Shown here piece by piece: positions 1 through 9,347 of a stretch of 64,000 nucleotides of DNA (within the stretch, counting starts at the first letter, position 1; each line of letters starts with the position of its first letter). The position numbers and the translations under genes are program-made. The stretch is taken from the NCBI GenBank assembly GCA_050748485.1, contig JBOGPP010000002.1:1-64000 (forward strand), in the 5' to 3' direction. The notes beneath the pieces are model-generated. The model worked only from the letters and a program-made list of their open reading frames with translations, was not told the origin of the DNA and did no database searches. The DNA is from TH5896 sp050748485. GTDB taxonomy: Archaea; Thermoproteota; Nitrososphaeria; Nitrososphaerales; Nitrososphaeraceae.

Positions 1-34
1 CGTTTTTAATCCCTAGACAGTTTACTTTACTCGA

Positions 35-108
35 TGGGGTCGGCCGGATTCGAACCGGCGAACTCCAGCGCCCGAGGCTGGCATCATACCATGCTAGACA
101 ACGACCCC
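35..108 (-). tRNA. tRNA-Pro (anticodon CGG)
   Basis: Read on the minus strand, the segment folds as a complete cloverleaf. It has a 7-bp acceptor (GGGGTCG with CGACCCC), a 5-bp anticodon stem CCAGC/GCTGG enclosing the loop CTCGGGC, and a T-arm with TTCGAAT. The anticodon is CGG (proline). There is no intron. The 3' CCA is not encoded. Confidence 0.93.
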
Positions 109-152
109 CTTTAAAACACGGTTAGTATGAACTATCCAGGTTTGATATTTAT

Positions 153-251
153 CTATTGATCGCATTCTCGTATCTCGCACATTACAGCCTTAGCATATTT
201 AGGAGTGGAATTCAACCTGACAAGGTATTTTTCAAAGGACATGCCGAACAT
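153..251 (-). CDS. possible 32-aa small protein, unknown
   Basis: This is an ATG-initiated minus-strand frame of 32 residues in the gap between the two tRNA genes. Its composition is protein-like, with few rare residues, a mixed charged/hydrophobic pattern and a Lys-Tyr-Ala-Lys-Ala stretch. There is no recognisable domain. A weak TATA-like AT-rich stretch lies about 20 bases upstream, slightly too close for a standard box. A chance ORF of this length is quite possible, so the call is tentative. The rest of 109-513 holds a short hairpin (290-316) and nothing else I could support. Confidence 0.25.
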   Translation of the reverse strand: MFGMSFEKYLVRLNSTPKYAKAVMCEIRECDQ

Positions 252-513
252 AAACGTCAGGAAGAAATAATGGGAAAATCATTTTTTTGCGAATCGACGC
301 CTTAGTCGGCGTTTCGAATATTTAGTTATGGGAAAATAAGCAATAATGCCAACTTGCAATTGGAACGTCCTTGGGAATAAATGGAATATCAGTTGATTGT
401 TAGTGCGTGGAAGGAATCATTTGAACCTCGATGGATACCTGTAGAAGTGATAAATAATTTTATATTTCTTTAAAGTCGAGCTCCACTATCAAAAGGCTTT
501 TGTTGAGACACAA

Positions 514-588
514 CGGATCCGGAGGGCTTCGATCCCTCGATCTGCGGTTCCGAAGACCGCTGCGATATCCTGACTACGCTACGGACCC
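514..588 (-). tRNA. tRNA-Arg (anticodon TCG)
   Basis: The minus-strand cloverleaf has acceptor GGGTCCG/CGGATCC (one G-T pair), anticodon stem GCGGT/ACCGC and loop CTTCGGA, giving anticodon TCG. The T-loop reads ATCGAAG instead of the usual TTCGAAT, with intact flanking GAGGG/CCCTC stem; the second tRNA-Arg at 20203 has the same T-loop. An AT-rich box (ataaaaagta, 617-626) sits about 33 bases upstream of the 5' end and may be its promoter. Confidence 0.93.
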
Positions 589-742
589 TAGTAATGCTTA
601 ATGATCGGAGGGTTACATAAAAAGTATAGAAGCGTCTGATATTCCGATCCCGTTGATAAAGAACCAGCTGCCTACTGACAAAGACCGCTAATTCTTGATA
701 AATAACATTTTATTTTGGTCAATTTACAGGTACATAGGTAGC

Positions 743-1927
743 TTGAAGATTTCGATGAGGACCAGCGGCGTAGAATATGCTATCAGGGACATTATGCTGC
801 GGGCTAGGGAATACGAAAAACGAGGTAAAGAACTGATCTACCTCAACATAGGAGACCCAGTGAAGTTTGGATTTAGGACACCAGACCATATCAAAAACGC
901 ACTAATTGAAGCCGTGAAGTATGACAATAACTACTATGCTGAATCTGAAGGCGTACTGGAGCTAAGGCAGGCAATCGTCGAGAAGGAACGTTCGAAGGGC
1001 TTTTGCACTACCGAAGACGATGTATTAGTTACCAATGGAGTTTCAGAGGGCCTTGACATGGTGCTTGCTTCAATCGTTGACTCAAAATCTGAAGTACTCA
1101 TGCCTGGACCATATTATCCTCCATATTCTTCATATACTAGGTTTTATGGCGGAATCCCAGTTGAATTTAGAATCTTCCCTGATGGGACTCCAGATATTGA
1201 AGATCTAGTTTCGAAGATTACGCCTAGAAGTATAGCCATGTGCATAATAAGTCCAAATAACCCCACGGGAGAGGTGTTTGATGCGAAGAGCCTCAAGAAG
1301 CTTATTGACGTAGCAGCCGAACATGATCTTTATTTTATATGTGACGAGATTTATGACAAGATTGTATTTGAAGAGTCATTCACTGGTATAGGGAAAGTTG
1401 CATCAGATGTTCCGGTAGTACTGCTTAATGGCTTTTCAAAAGCATACTTGATGACCGGTTGGAGGTGCGGCTATGTTTGCATGAACAGTAATACAGAAAA
1501 GCTTAACGAGTTACGTGAAAATCTTCCGAAGTTAGCAAGAGTAAGAATATCTTCCAACCTGCCTGTCCAGATAGCTGCTGTACAGGCTTTGCGCGGGCCT
1601 CAAGATCACATTCGCGTTATGGTTGAACAATTGCGTAGGAGGCGCGATTTCATAGTGAAGCGATTGAACGCTATCGATGGTATTTCCTGTTCGGCTCCGA
1701 GAGGGGCATTTTACGTATTTCCCAAGCTTGATCTGGCCCCCAAGTGGAGGGACGACAAGAGTTTTGTTTTGGACTTCTTAAGTAAAACCGGTGTTATCAG
1801 CGTCTATGGTTCTGGATTTGGTAAAACCTATGGGTCGAATCATTTCAGGCTAGTGTATCTTCCCGACGAGGAAGTACTTGACAAGGCTATGGACAGACTT
1901 GAAGAATTTGTTGCCTCGACTAACTGA
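743..1927 (+). CDS. class I/II PLP-dependent aminotransferase
   Basis: Fold-type I aminotransferase of the aspartate/alanine aminotransferase group, moving amino groups between amino acids and 2-oxo acids in the cytoplasm. The N-terminal part has the family pattern 'YAIRD...YLNIGDP'. The central region has 'SPNNPTGEV' and 'CDEIYDKI', and the PLP lysine lies in 'GFSKAYLMTGWR' followed by the substrate-carboxylate arginine region near the C-terminus. The frame is open from a TTG at 695, but family members start close to the 'KIS..TSGVEYAIRD' segment, so I place the start at TTG 743 (ATG 755 is the alternative). A TATA-like stretch near 709-717 would put a leaderless transcript close to 743. Substrate specificity cannot be read from sequence. 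Confidence 0.85.
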   Translation: MKISMRTSGVEYAIRDIMLRAREYEKRGKELIYLNIGDPVKFGFRTPDHIKNALIEAVKYDNNYYAESEGVLELRQAIVEKERSKGFCTTEDDVLVTNGVSEGLDMVLASIVDSKSEVLMPGPYYPPYSSYTRFYGGIPVEFRIFPDGTPDIEDLVSKITPRSIAMCIISPNNPTGEVFDAKSLKKLIDVAAEHDLYFICDEIYDKIVFEESFTGIGKVASDVPVVLLNGFSKAYLMTGWRCGYVCMNSNTEKLNELRENLPKLARVRISSNLPVQIAAVQALRGPQDHIRVMVEQLRRRRDFIVKRLNAIDGISCSAPRGAFYVFPKLDLAPKWRDDKSFVLDFLSKTGVISVYGSGFGKTYGSNHFRLVYLPDEEVLDKAMDRLEEFVASTN

Positions 1928-1975
1928 ATTGTATTTGCCAGATGAGGATCAGAATGTTGCCAATATGGCTAAATC

Positions 1976-1996
1976 GCAGAAAAAAAGGCTTTTTGC
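1976..1996 (+). terminator. possible A/T hairpin terminator
   Basis: About 50 bases after the aminotransferase stop codon an A-run and a T-run face each other around 'aggc' and form a weak A-T hairpin with a T-rich 3' arm. This resembles an archaeal U-tract terminator for the upstream gene, but the stem is weak. Confidence 0.25.
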
Positions 1997-2111
1997 TTCT
2001 TGACATTTGATTTCACGCTACCAAAGTGCCTATAAGAACTCGGACTTAAAATTTCAAGGATATAACAGTTTTGATCTGTCAAATTTTGTAGTAAAGATGA
2101 TCCTTCTGTTT

Positions 2112-3380
2112 TTAGACCTGTACTGTCTCTCCAGCTTCGGGCGCATGAGCTTTGAAGCCATATTTTTCTTGAATTTCACGTGCGAAATCAGTACAAGCCT
2201 TTCCATCTCCATGTACCGTCAGAACCTCCGGAGATCCTTTAACGGTATTCAGAATTTCAAACAATTCGGCTCTGCTGTTATGGCCGGAAAAGTCAAATTG
2301 CCTAACGGCTGCGTGGCATTTAGTCAATTTCCCCTGAAAACTGGAAACCCCTCTCTCTAGTAACATTCGCCCAGGAGTCCCTTCTCCTTGATACGATACA
2401 ATAGCAATACCATTCTTGTCGCTCTTTGATAGTTCCTGCAGATAGTGCACTGCCGATCCACCAACTAACATTCCAGCAGGTGAAATGATTACGCACGGTT
2501 CATTCACAACTTTCTTCCTCCGATTCCAGCCTTTTATCCATTCAGCTCGGGTTATAGCGTCTTTAAAGGTATCTGGATCCCTCAAAAAGGAAGGGTGTCT
2601 CAGCATTATTTCATTGGCCTTTAAAGCCATCCCGTCCATCACCACCCTGTGAGGAAATCTGTGCGCCTGTAGGACACATGCTATTTCTTGAGCTCGTTCG
2701 ACCGAGAAGGCAGGAATAAAAACTGTCCCCCCATCCTCTATTATCTGATTTGAGAAGCTCAATAAATCGTGTTCTGATTGCTCTCTCGGAGTCTGGTCAG
2801 ACTGGGAGTAAGTACTTTCGATGATCATGAGATCGATTTCGCCGACGTTAAGGTCTGCCGGTCTCAGCAATTTCGAGCCTCTCGTGTTTATGTCACCGGT
2901 ATAAAAAATTGTCTTGTTTTCATGTGATATTGTTATAGTGGCTCCACCTAAAACATGTCCTGATTCGAATAAGTTAATCTGAACGCCGTCCAGCAGATAT
3001 GGTTCACGATAGGCTAATTCTCTAGAATGATTTTTCATATTCATAACATCCAAATATTCGAACGGTAGGTAGAATCCTGAAATCTTTATCATATCTTCTA
3101 TTAGGAGGTAAGACAAATCAAAGGTCGGGGGAGTGCCAAGTGCCTGGAGTTGTATGATATCCGATAGAAATAAGGAAGGCACAAAACCAGAATGGTCTAA
3201 ATGCGCATGAGTAAGGATAACTGCATCAATTTCTTTTGGCTTTACATGGAGAGGAAAAGCTGGTTCTCGATCTCTCTTAAGGAGAACTCCATAATCCATC
3301 AGGATTTTCTTCTGTCCTGCGTCAACCAGGAAACCTGATCTTCCTACCTCTTTTGCTGCGCCCAGAACTGTTACTTTCAA
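2112..3380 (-). CDS. beta-CASP metallo-beta-lactamase RNase (aCPSF2-like)
   Basis: Metallo-beta-lactamase/beta-CASP nuclease of about 420 residues without N-terminal KH domains, which matches the archaeal aCPSF2 type rather than the longer aCPSF1. Such enzymes process or degrade RNA in the cytoplasm. Zinc-binding and catalytic motifs are visible: 'HAHLDHSG' near residue 58, 'SGHVLGGA' near 140, 'YTGDI' near 160, the beta-CASP segment with 'GGTVFIPAFSVERAQE' near 220, and a late 'VHGDG' histidine. The start 'MKVTVLGAAKEVGRSG' is the family N-terminus. It converges on the aminotransferase gene and is followed on the same strand, upstream, by a methyltransferase gene. Confidence 0.88.
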   Translation of the reverse strand: MKVTVLGAAKEVGRSGFLVDAGQKKILMDYGVLLKRDREPAFPLHVKPKEIDAVILTHAHLDHSGFVPSLFLSDIIQLQALGTPPTFDLSYLLIEDMIKISGFYLPFEYLDVMNMKNHSRELAYREPYLLDGVQINLFESGHVLGGATITISHENKTIFYTGDINTRGSKLLRPADLNVGEIDLMIIESTYSQSDQTPREQSEHDLLSFSNQIIEDGGTVFIPAFSVERAQEIACVLQAHRFPHRVVMDGMALKANEIMLRHPSFLRDPDTFKDAITRAEWIKGWNRRKKVVNEPCVIISPAGMLVGGSAVHYLQELSKSDKNGIAIVSYQGEGTPGRMLLERGVSSFQGKLTKCHAAVRQFDFSGHNSRAELFEILNTVKGSPEVLTVHGDGKACTDFAREIQEKYGFKAHAPEAGETVQV

Positions 3381-3461
3381 CTGGGTAAGCTTCGGCAGGT
3401 TGAATTTTTAAGTCTTTCATTTTGACTCAAGCTATTATGGCCAAAATGACCCATGTAGAGC

Positions 3462-4325
3462 CTAGCTATATCTAATTTCCCAAAGTTTTTCACGCGAGCC
3501 ATTGCTCAATGTGGACAATTCTTGAAGGTAACCAAAACCGCATTCATCTAGTACCCCCTCATAGTCATATGTTTCATTCAAATCAGATCGTTCCCCGTTG
3601 GCTGCTATAGCTAGATTTCGTTTTATCTTCTTGGAAATGACTTTATCTCTGCTGTAGATGTACCAAAGATTGTGGGCACCCCTGAGGCTGATCAACCTTT
3701 CCAATCCCTTACTCGAAATCTGTGTATAGTGTCTATTCATTATCTCGGTGTTTACATCTTCCCACGACGGAGATCTCCACCATGCTACCCGTTCGAAGCC
3801 ATGGGCCTCGTACTCAGCTGCTAAACTCAAACCTTGGTCCAACGTGGTAACTATCACCCCTGTATGTTTTGAAATTTCATCTCTGAAATCTGTGCCTGGC
3901 TCCATCCAGCCTATAAAGACAATATCAAAATCATGGTCCAACCCCCACTTTGGATCCCAGATCTTGATGTATGAAGGAATATACATTCCCTTGCAATAGA
4001 AAATCTGTGGGTCTAATTCCATGCCTCCGGCGTCCGGAATGTAATACCTTATCTTCCTAAGAAATTCGCCGTAGCCACATCCGACGTCTAAGTATAAAGG
4101 ATTCTGTGCAATTGTCTTGGCTATTGTAACAATCCGTTTCACATCAATCTTACGATAAACGAAAAAAGATCCGCTAAAGAATGGGAAGCTGAATCTCTCA
4201 TGGTACGGGGAAATAGCCCTTGATCTGAAATTTGCTAAAGATTGCATCGCGTCACGAATCTGATCTTCATTGTAGGGCACCATGAGCACCTCTCGCAGAT
4301 TAGAAATATCCATGGAAATCTCCAT
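3462..4325 (-). CDS. SAM-dependent methyltransferase-like protein
   Basis: Class I methyltransferase-like protein of 287 residues. The SAM-binding motif I is seen as 'YLDVGCGYGEF' around residue 78, followed by an acidic 'GMELDP' motif II and 'FDIVFIGWMEPG', which takes the place of motif IV. The N-terminal 70 residues and the C-terminal 90 residues have no recognisable domain. The substrate is unknown. ATG 4325 and ATG 4313 are both possible starts. The gene is transcribed away from tyrS, with about 108 bases between the two, so the gap should contain two back-to-back promoters. Loss of catalytic function cannot be excluded because no substrate residues are known. Confidence 0.65.
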   Translation of the reverse strand: MEISMDISNLREVLMVPYNEDQIRDAMQSLANFRSRAISPYHERFSFPFFSGSFFVYRKIDVKRIVTIAKTIAQNPLYLDVGCGYGEFLRKIRYYIPDAGGMELDPQIFYCKGMYIPSYIKIWDPKWGLDHDFDIVFIGWMEPGTDFRDEISKHTGVIVTTLDQGLSLAAEYEAHGFERVAWWRSPSWEDVNTEIMNRHYTQISSKGLERLISLRGAHNLWYIYSRDKVISKKIKRNLAIAANGERSDLNETYDYEGVLDECGFGYLQELSTLSNGSREKLWEIRYS

Positions 4326-4433
4326 ATTAAGGTTAAGATACTGGCAGCCGATCTAGAGGCTTCGCCAGCCTGATAATTTGCAAAGTATAGCGCAAGATGT
4401 TAATAAGGCATTCGAGATTTGCCACCTATCTAC

Positions 4434-5486
4434 ATGGATCTCGAAGAACGGCTTAGTCTTGTTACCAGAGAGCCTACAGAGGAGATCGTTACAAAGGATG
4501 AGCTAAATAACCTATTTCTTAACGTGTCTGTTCCTAAGCATTACATTGGCATAGAGATTTCGGGATTATTACATCTTGGCAGTCTAATACTTACAGGATT
4601 TAAGATTAACGACTTTATCAAAGCTGGCGTCAACTGTACTCTATTTCTGGCCGATTGGCATACGTATATCAATAACAAGCTCGGAGGAGACTGGAGTAAG
4701 ATAAGCCATCTCTCAGACTATTATGCTGAAGCATTCCAGCTCGTCTGTCCTGGCGTAAATATTGTACTAGGTAGTAAAATGTATCGAGAAAGAGGCTATG
4801 AATATTGGAACGACCTAATCCTATTTGGTAAACACCTGACTCTTGCGAGGACTATGAGATCACTTACAATCATGGGAAGGACTAAAAGAGACAGCCTAGA
4901 TTTTTCCCAATTGCTTTATCCCTCTATGCAGTCGATTGATATTAGATCACTAGGATCAGACATCGTTCATGCAGGAATGGATCAAAGGAAAATACACATG
5001 TTAACACGGGAAATCTTTCCAAAATTAGGTTGGAAGATGCCCGTTGCGGTTCACCATCATTTGCTTCCAGGATTGTCAGAACCGTGCCAGTTGGAAATGT
5101 CTAGTTCAACCCATGGGAACAGGAAGCTGGGAAGCAAAATGAGTAAGAGCAACCCAGGGGGTAGCATACTTGTTCACGACGACGAGGACACCATCAGCCG
5201 CAAAATTGGAATGGCTTACTGTCCAGCCGGGGTTTCCAAGAATAACCCAATAATAGAGTTGGTTAGATACATCATTCTTCATGAGTTTTCTGAATTCGAA
5301 GTAGAAAGGGCATCCAAATATGGAGGGACGATATCCTACAACAATTACGCTCAACTAGCAATTGATTTCGAGAACCGACTTCTTCATCCAGCTGACCTTA
5401 AACGAGCTGTTTCTAACTATTTAAATAAAATAATTGAGCCAGTAAGACAACATTTCAAGGGACGGGAGCCGATATTAGAAAATTAG
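4434..5486 (+). CDS. tyrS: tyrosyl-tRNA synthetase
   Basis: Charges tRNA-Tyr with tyrosine in the cytoplasm. It is a class Ic synthetase of archaeal/eukaryotic type, about 350 residues. The HIGH-equivalent 'HLGS' is at about residue 47, and 'DWHTYINNKLGGDW' and 'AGMDQRKIHMLTRE' are typical of this branch. 'KMSKSNP' near residue 235 is the KMSKS loop. The frame is open from a TTG at 4419, but ATG 4434 gives the usual N-terminus 'MDLEERLSLV', so I chose it. The gene stands alone, divergent from the methyltransferase gene. Confidence 0.93.
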   Translation: MDLEERLSLVTREPTEEIVTKDELNNLFLNVSVPKHYIGIEISGLLHLGSLILTGFKINDFIKAGVNCTLFLADWHTYINNKLGGDWSKISHLSDYYAEAFQLVCPGVNIVLGSKMYRERGYEYWNDLILFGKHLTLARTMRSLTIMGRTKRDSLDFSQLLYPSMQSIDIRSLGSDIVHAGMDQRKIHMLTREIFPKLGWKMPVAVHHHLLPGLSEPCQLEMSSSTHGNRKLGSKMSKSNPGGSILVHDDEDTISRKIGMAYCPAGVSKNNPIIELVRYIILHEFSEFEVERASKYGGTISYNNYAQLAIDFENRLLHPADLKRAVSNYLNKIIEPVRQHFKGREPILEN

Positions 5487-5775
5487 CAATTTCGTCAATA
5501 GTGTTCAAAAGGCGGAAACTATTTTGCAAATAATCTTAAGCCGGAGGTGAGATTACCCTTGAATCAACAGACCACTCCACTTTTTTCATTTTCTTAATAC
5601 TCCCTTCTATAGACTAACCGTGCCACTCTGCCCCGATGACAACTCAAAATATGTCTCGACAGGAATATGGGCTCATGGCGACTAAGTTTCAAAAAATCCA
5701 ATCCATTTCAAAATTATAAAATTGGTACGAATTATAGAGGCAATTCTGAAAGTATCGCTACAATAGTATGTGTCA

Positions 5776-6579
5776 CTATACTTCTGCGGGAGTGTCATGA
5801 ACTAGCTCATACTTTGATTTGTACCCTCTTGGGTTTATCATAAGATGGCGATATGTGAAGGTCGATGTATTCCCTATGATGATTGTAGTTATCATTCCCA
5901 TAATTTGCTGATGTTCCGGTTCAAGCAGTTTTTGCAAATCAGTAATTACAACCGTTTGGCTTTCTCGATAGGCTCCCTTTATTATAGCGACTGGTGTCTT
6001 CGGGCTTCGATATTTTAAGAATATTTCTCGTGTGTCTCTTAACTGGTGAACCCTTCTCTTACTAGTTGGATTATATATGACGGTCACAAAGTCTCCCATC
6101 GCTGCGGCTTCCACTCTTTTTATTATGATCTCCCAAGGGACGAGTAGGTCACTCATACTAACTACTGCAAAGTCAGTCATTAGAGGAGAGCCAACTAGTG
6201 CCGCACAAGAATTCAGTGACGAAACTCCTGGTACGCACTCCACGTAGATCCCATTATCTCGTTCCCAGTTTCGCTCAGCAAGAATTTCATAGACCAGTCC
6301 TATCATGCCATATATTCCAGGATCACCGGAGGATACAAGGGACACTTTTTTACCTCCTTCTGCTGTCCTGATTGCCTGATTGGCTCGATCAACTTCTTGG
6401 GTCATCGGATATCGATGAATCTCTTTTCCGACAATTAGATCCTCGATCAGCGTGATATAGGTGTCATAACCGATGACAACTTCACTCGCAGCGATGACTT
6501 CTTTCGCACGATATGTCATTTGGTCATGATCTCCAGGCCCTATCCCCACGACAAACAATTGGCCCCTTTCCATGCTCAA
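5776..6579 (-). CDS. cobJ: precorrin-3B C17-methyltransferase (CobJ/CbiH)
   Basis: Cobalamin-ring methyltransferase that methylates C17 with ring contraction (precorrin-3B, or cobalt-factor III in the anaerobic route). It is of the tetrapyrrole methylase family, 267 residues. The N-terminal 'VVGIGPGD' is the family P-loop-like motif, followed by 'VIGYDTYI', 'SSGDPGIYGM' near residue 83 and 'ECVPGVSSLN' near 113, all typical of CobJ/CbiH. The start is ATG 6579 or 6573. It lies downstream of an aspartate kinase gene on the same strand with a 69-base gap. No other corrin gene is within the window, so the pathway must be encoded elsewhere. Confidence 0.9.
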   Translation of the reverse strand: MSMERGQLFVVGIGPGDHDQMTYRAKEVIAASEVVIGYDTYITLIEDLIVGKEIHRYPMTQEVDRANQAIRTAEGGKKVSLVSSGDPGIYGMIGLVYEILAERNWERDNGIYVECVPGVSSLNSCAALVGSPLMTDFAVVSMSDLLVPWEIIIKRVEAAAMGDFVTVIYNPTSKRRVHQLRDTREIFLKYRSPKTPVAIIKGAYRESQTVVITDLQKLLEPEHQQIMGMITTIIIGNTSTFTYRHLMINPRGYKSKYELVHDTPAEV

Positions 6580-6648
6580 CAGCTAATCATTATGACAATT
6601 TATCCTTTGCTCGAAGAATGGCTTCAAATAATACCATACGTTCTAACA

Positions 6649-8055
6649 TCACGAATTGTTGAGATCGAATTCACTATGAATTGTTCTTACCACTTCTACA
6701 CAATCCACGTCATTCACTACGAAAGCAAGGTTTAATTCGGAAGATCCTTGAGCAATCATAATTACATTGATATTCTTGTTGCCAACAGCACCAAACACTC
6801 TTGCGGCTACCCCCTTAATCCCTCGCATTCCTGAACCAACGACTGCTATAACTGCAACGTCTTCTTTCACATCAATTTTCTTGATCACTCTACCAAGCAG
6901 CGACAATTCCAGAGTACTAGTTGCCTTTTGAAGTACTTCCTTCTTAACAACCATTGAAATACTTGATTCGGATGGGCTCTGAGAAATCATCATGATGTTT
7001 ACTTTATTTTTAGCCAGAGTGTCAAAGATCCTTCCAGCTGTCCCTGGAGCACCAACCATTCCAACTCCGCTTACGTCTATTAAGGCTGTGTGTCGGATAG
7101 AGCTTATTGCTTTCACTATTTTGTGCGAATCCTTACTGGGATTACTTACTACTAAGGTACCGTCGTCATCTATCTTCATAAAATTTCTTATCCTCATTGG
7201 GATATTAGACTCGATAGCCGGTTCCAATGCTCTTGGATGCATATATTTAGCACCAAACAATGCCATTTCTAAGGCTTCGGCAAATGACGCTTCTCGTATG
7301 ACCCTTGCGTCGCTGACAATTTTCGGATCGGCTGTCATTAATCCATCCACATCGCTCCACAGCCATACCTCATCCGCTCTGGAGCCCGCCGCTATAATCG
7401 TTGCTGTGTAGTCGGAGCCTCCTCTACCAATGGTGGTTACGTTACCAAATTGATCAGCCCCAATGAAACCAGTGATCACGGGGATAATTTTCTTAGCTAA
7501 CAAAGGTTTCAGCCTATGCGAAACATTAAGTTTCGTAGTATCCATTAACGGGAGTGCCTCTCCAAAATTGGAGTCGGTCACTATACCCGCATCATTGCCC
7601 ACAAGATATTGTGAGCTTCCCCCAATATCCTCAACCGCCACTGAGACAATAAAGGTGGAGAGCCTCTCTCCAAATGAGAGCAAATAATCGAGCATCTTTG
7701 GAGTGACTTCTCTCATAGGCAACATCCCGTGAAGAACATTTTTAATAAGGTCAACAAGCTCACTTACAGTATTCTTTGCCTCTTTCTTTTTGGCTTCATC
7801 AAAAATACTACAGTCTATGATAGATAGATGCAGTCGTTTCAGACGGTCGACAAACTCGTTCACAGCTGCTTTTTCTCCCTTTTTTACGCTTTCTGCCACC
7901 GCTAATATCTCATCTGTCATCCCTTTCACCGCGGATGTTACCAAAATAACATCAAATCCCATCTTCTGTTGATAATTTAGCGCTAAGTTTGATATGTGTC
8001 TAATTCGCTCACCTGATTCGACTGCAGATCCTCCAAATTTCATCACAACAAGCAT
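6649..8055 (-). CDS. lysC: aspartate kinase with C-terminal ACT domains
   Basis: Phosphorylates aspartate, the first step toward lysine, threonine and methionine. The N-terminal amino-acid kinase domain starts with 'VMKFGGSAV' and carries 'GRGGSDYTA' near residue 215 and 'WSDVDG' near 235. The last 150 residues form tandem ACT domains ('IDVSGVGMVGAPGTAGRIF' and 'VIAVVGSGMRGIKGVAARVF'), which in this family bind end-product amino acids and give feedback inhibition. Length 468 is normal. A second, divergent aspartate kinase is encoded at 47966. The start ATG 8055 is the family start. Confidence 0.93.
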   Translation of the reverse strand: MLVVMKFGGSAVESGERIRHISNLALNYQQKMGFDVILVTSAVKGMTDEILAVAESVKKGEKAAVNEFVDRLKRLHLSIIDCSIFDEAKKKEAKNTVSELVDLIKNVLHGMLPMREVTPKMLDYLLSFGERLSTFIVSVAVEDIGGSSQYLVGNDAGIVTDSNFGEALPLMDTTKLNVSHRLKPLLAKKIIPVITGFIGADQFGNVTTIGRGGSDYTATIIAAGSRADEVWLWSDVDGLMTADPKIVSDARVIREASFAEALEMALFGAKYMHPRALEPAIESNIPMRIRNFMKIDDDGTLVVSNPSKDSHKIVKAISSIRHTALIDVSGVGMVGAPGTAGRIFDTLAKNKVNIMMISQSPSESSISMVVKKEVLQKATSTLELSLLGRVIKKIDVKEDVAVIAVVGSGMRGIKGVAARVFGAVGNKNINVIMIAQGSSELNLAFVVNDVDCVEVVRTIHSEFDLNNS

Positions 8056-8131
8056 TTTAAGAAATCCTTGAGTACATACTCAGAAAGTTATCTGTATGTG
8101 TTTACACATAGGCAACTTTATTATCACTATT

Positions 8132-8884
8132 TTAATCTTGAACTCTTGGAGCAAGATAAAAATGTATTCTTCCGATATTTGCGACTCTGAACTCTAGTCG
8201 CAATGGCATCTTAGTCGAATATTCAGCTATCACAGATCCGCCCGTACTTCCTACAGCTTTTATCATCCTTGATAGGTAATCAAGGCTGTATGTGGCATTA
8301 CTACTTTCTTTGACAGTAATGTCTTCTAGCCCCTCGCTAGATTGATCCAAGGTGATATTTGCTTCGCCCGCGTCTCCTTTTCCGGTAAAGACAATTCTTG
8401 TTTGCTCTGATCCTAAAGTGATGTATTCAGAAACGACTTGGATGTCGGAAAACACTCTATCCAAAGTAGAAGAGTTTAGAACGACTCTTGAGTTAAAATT
8501 CAATTTTGGGAGTGGTGTTGAACCTGAGGAACTTTCTATGAGTCGCATTTTATATTCTCTATTATAGCCGTTCTTGATCCGAATTAGTAATGTAGAATTC
8601 TCTCCGATAGAAACCTCAATCGCATCCTTCTTATCACCTCGTCTTATTAGTTTAGAAAATTCATCAATTCTTACGCCAAATTTAATGGAATCATTGCACT
8701 GGAATTTTTGGAATGCTGAGTTGGGCCAGTGAATATCAATAAGCGCGACATGCGAAGGATCCATCCCTCTGAATAGAAGCCCCTCGACATTGGCTTCAAA
8801 GGTTGCCTCATCTACTAAGGTTGAGATTGCCGATGTTACCACTTTCCATTCGTCTGGGGAGTTTGTACTAGCGCTGAATGTCAA
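8132..8884 (-). CDS. pcn: PCNA, DNA sliding clamp
   Basis: Trimeric ring that tethers replicative polymerase and other PIP-box proteins to DNA. At 250 residues it has the normal length. The family N-terminal pattern is clear ('FEANVEGLLFRGMDPSHVAL'), as are the central 'SGSTPLPKLNFNSRVVL' region with the interdomain loop, and the C-terminal 'YLAPRVQD' that helps form the PIP-box pocket. It is the last gene of a minus-strand series rpoL, tfs, pcn; the gap to tfs is 103 bases, and AT-rich sequence there may carry its own promoter. Confidence 0.95.
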   Translation of the reverse strand: MTFSASTNSPDEWKVVTSAISTLVDEATFEANVEGLLFRGMDPSHVALIDIHWPNSAFQKFQCNDSIKFGVRIDEFSKLIRRGDKKDAIEVSIGENSTLLIRIKNGYNREYKMRLIESSSGSTPLPKLNFNSRVVLNSSTLDRVFSDIQVVSEYITLGSEQTRIVFTGKGDAGEANITLDQSSEGLEDITVKESSNATYSLDYLSRMIKAVGSTGGSVIAEYSTKMPLRLEFRVANIGRIHFYLAPRVQD

Positions 8885-8987
8885 TATTTATGATTACCGA
8901 CATCATCTATTAATTTTAAACATTGCTGTCTGACCATTACGTCGACAATCCAAATTAGAAATAGGCCCCTGAACGGAATACCTTTAA

Positions 8988-9347
8988 TCATGAGTAATTT
9001 CTCCAAGTGTAGCTACATTCAGTACACCTGTAGAACTGTGTAGTCGCCTCATCTGCAGACCTTGTCTGCAACATCCACCAATACGCAGTCATATTTCCAC
9101 ATTTTGCACACTCAATGCTCGTTGTGGGCATAGCATTTGGCGCATCGGAATCCATTACCTTAAGCGCACTTTTTGAGATATTTTCAGATCTTGTTTGTCT
9201 GGGTTGAAGCTTTTCTTGATTCTGCAAAGAATATTTATCCTGTTCAGCATATCCACATTTTGGACATTTTACCGTACCCTCTTCAGACATAGGTTTCATG
9301 CGTGATTCGCAGCTAGGACAGAACTTCAGGTTGGCTATCACCTTCAA
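8988..9347 (-). CDS. tfs: transcription factor S (TFIIS/RPB9-like)
   Basis: Cleavage-stimulating factor that rescues backtracked RNA polymerase. It has two zinc ribbons: Cys10/13/28/31 at the N-terminus and Cys80/83/108/111 at the C-terminus. The acidic hairpin 'RSADE' (Asp99-Glu100) that enters the polymerase funnel is present, so it should be active rather than an inhibitory paralogue. The linker is about 45 residues. The start ATG overlaps the 3' end of rpoL by 4 bases, indicating translational coupling. Confidence 0.94.
   Translation of the reverse strand: MKVIANLKFCPSCESRMKPMSEEGTVKCPKCGYAEQDKYSLQNQEKLQPRQTRSENISKSALKVMDSDAPNAMPTTSIECAKCGNMTAYWWMLQTRSADEATTQFYRCTECSYTWRNYS

Noticed and set aside
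2007..2360. Plus-strand frame of 117 codons
   Set aside because: It lies mostly over the 3' end of the aCPSF2-type gene on the other strand and has no promoter or domain.
6992..7411. Plus-strand frame of 139 codons
   Set aside because: It is antisense to the aspartate kinase gene, whose motifs are clear.
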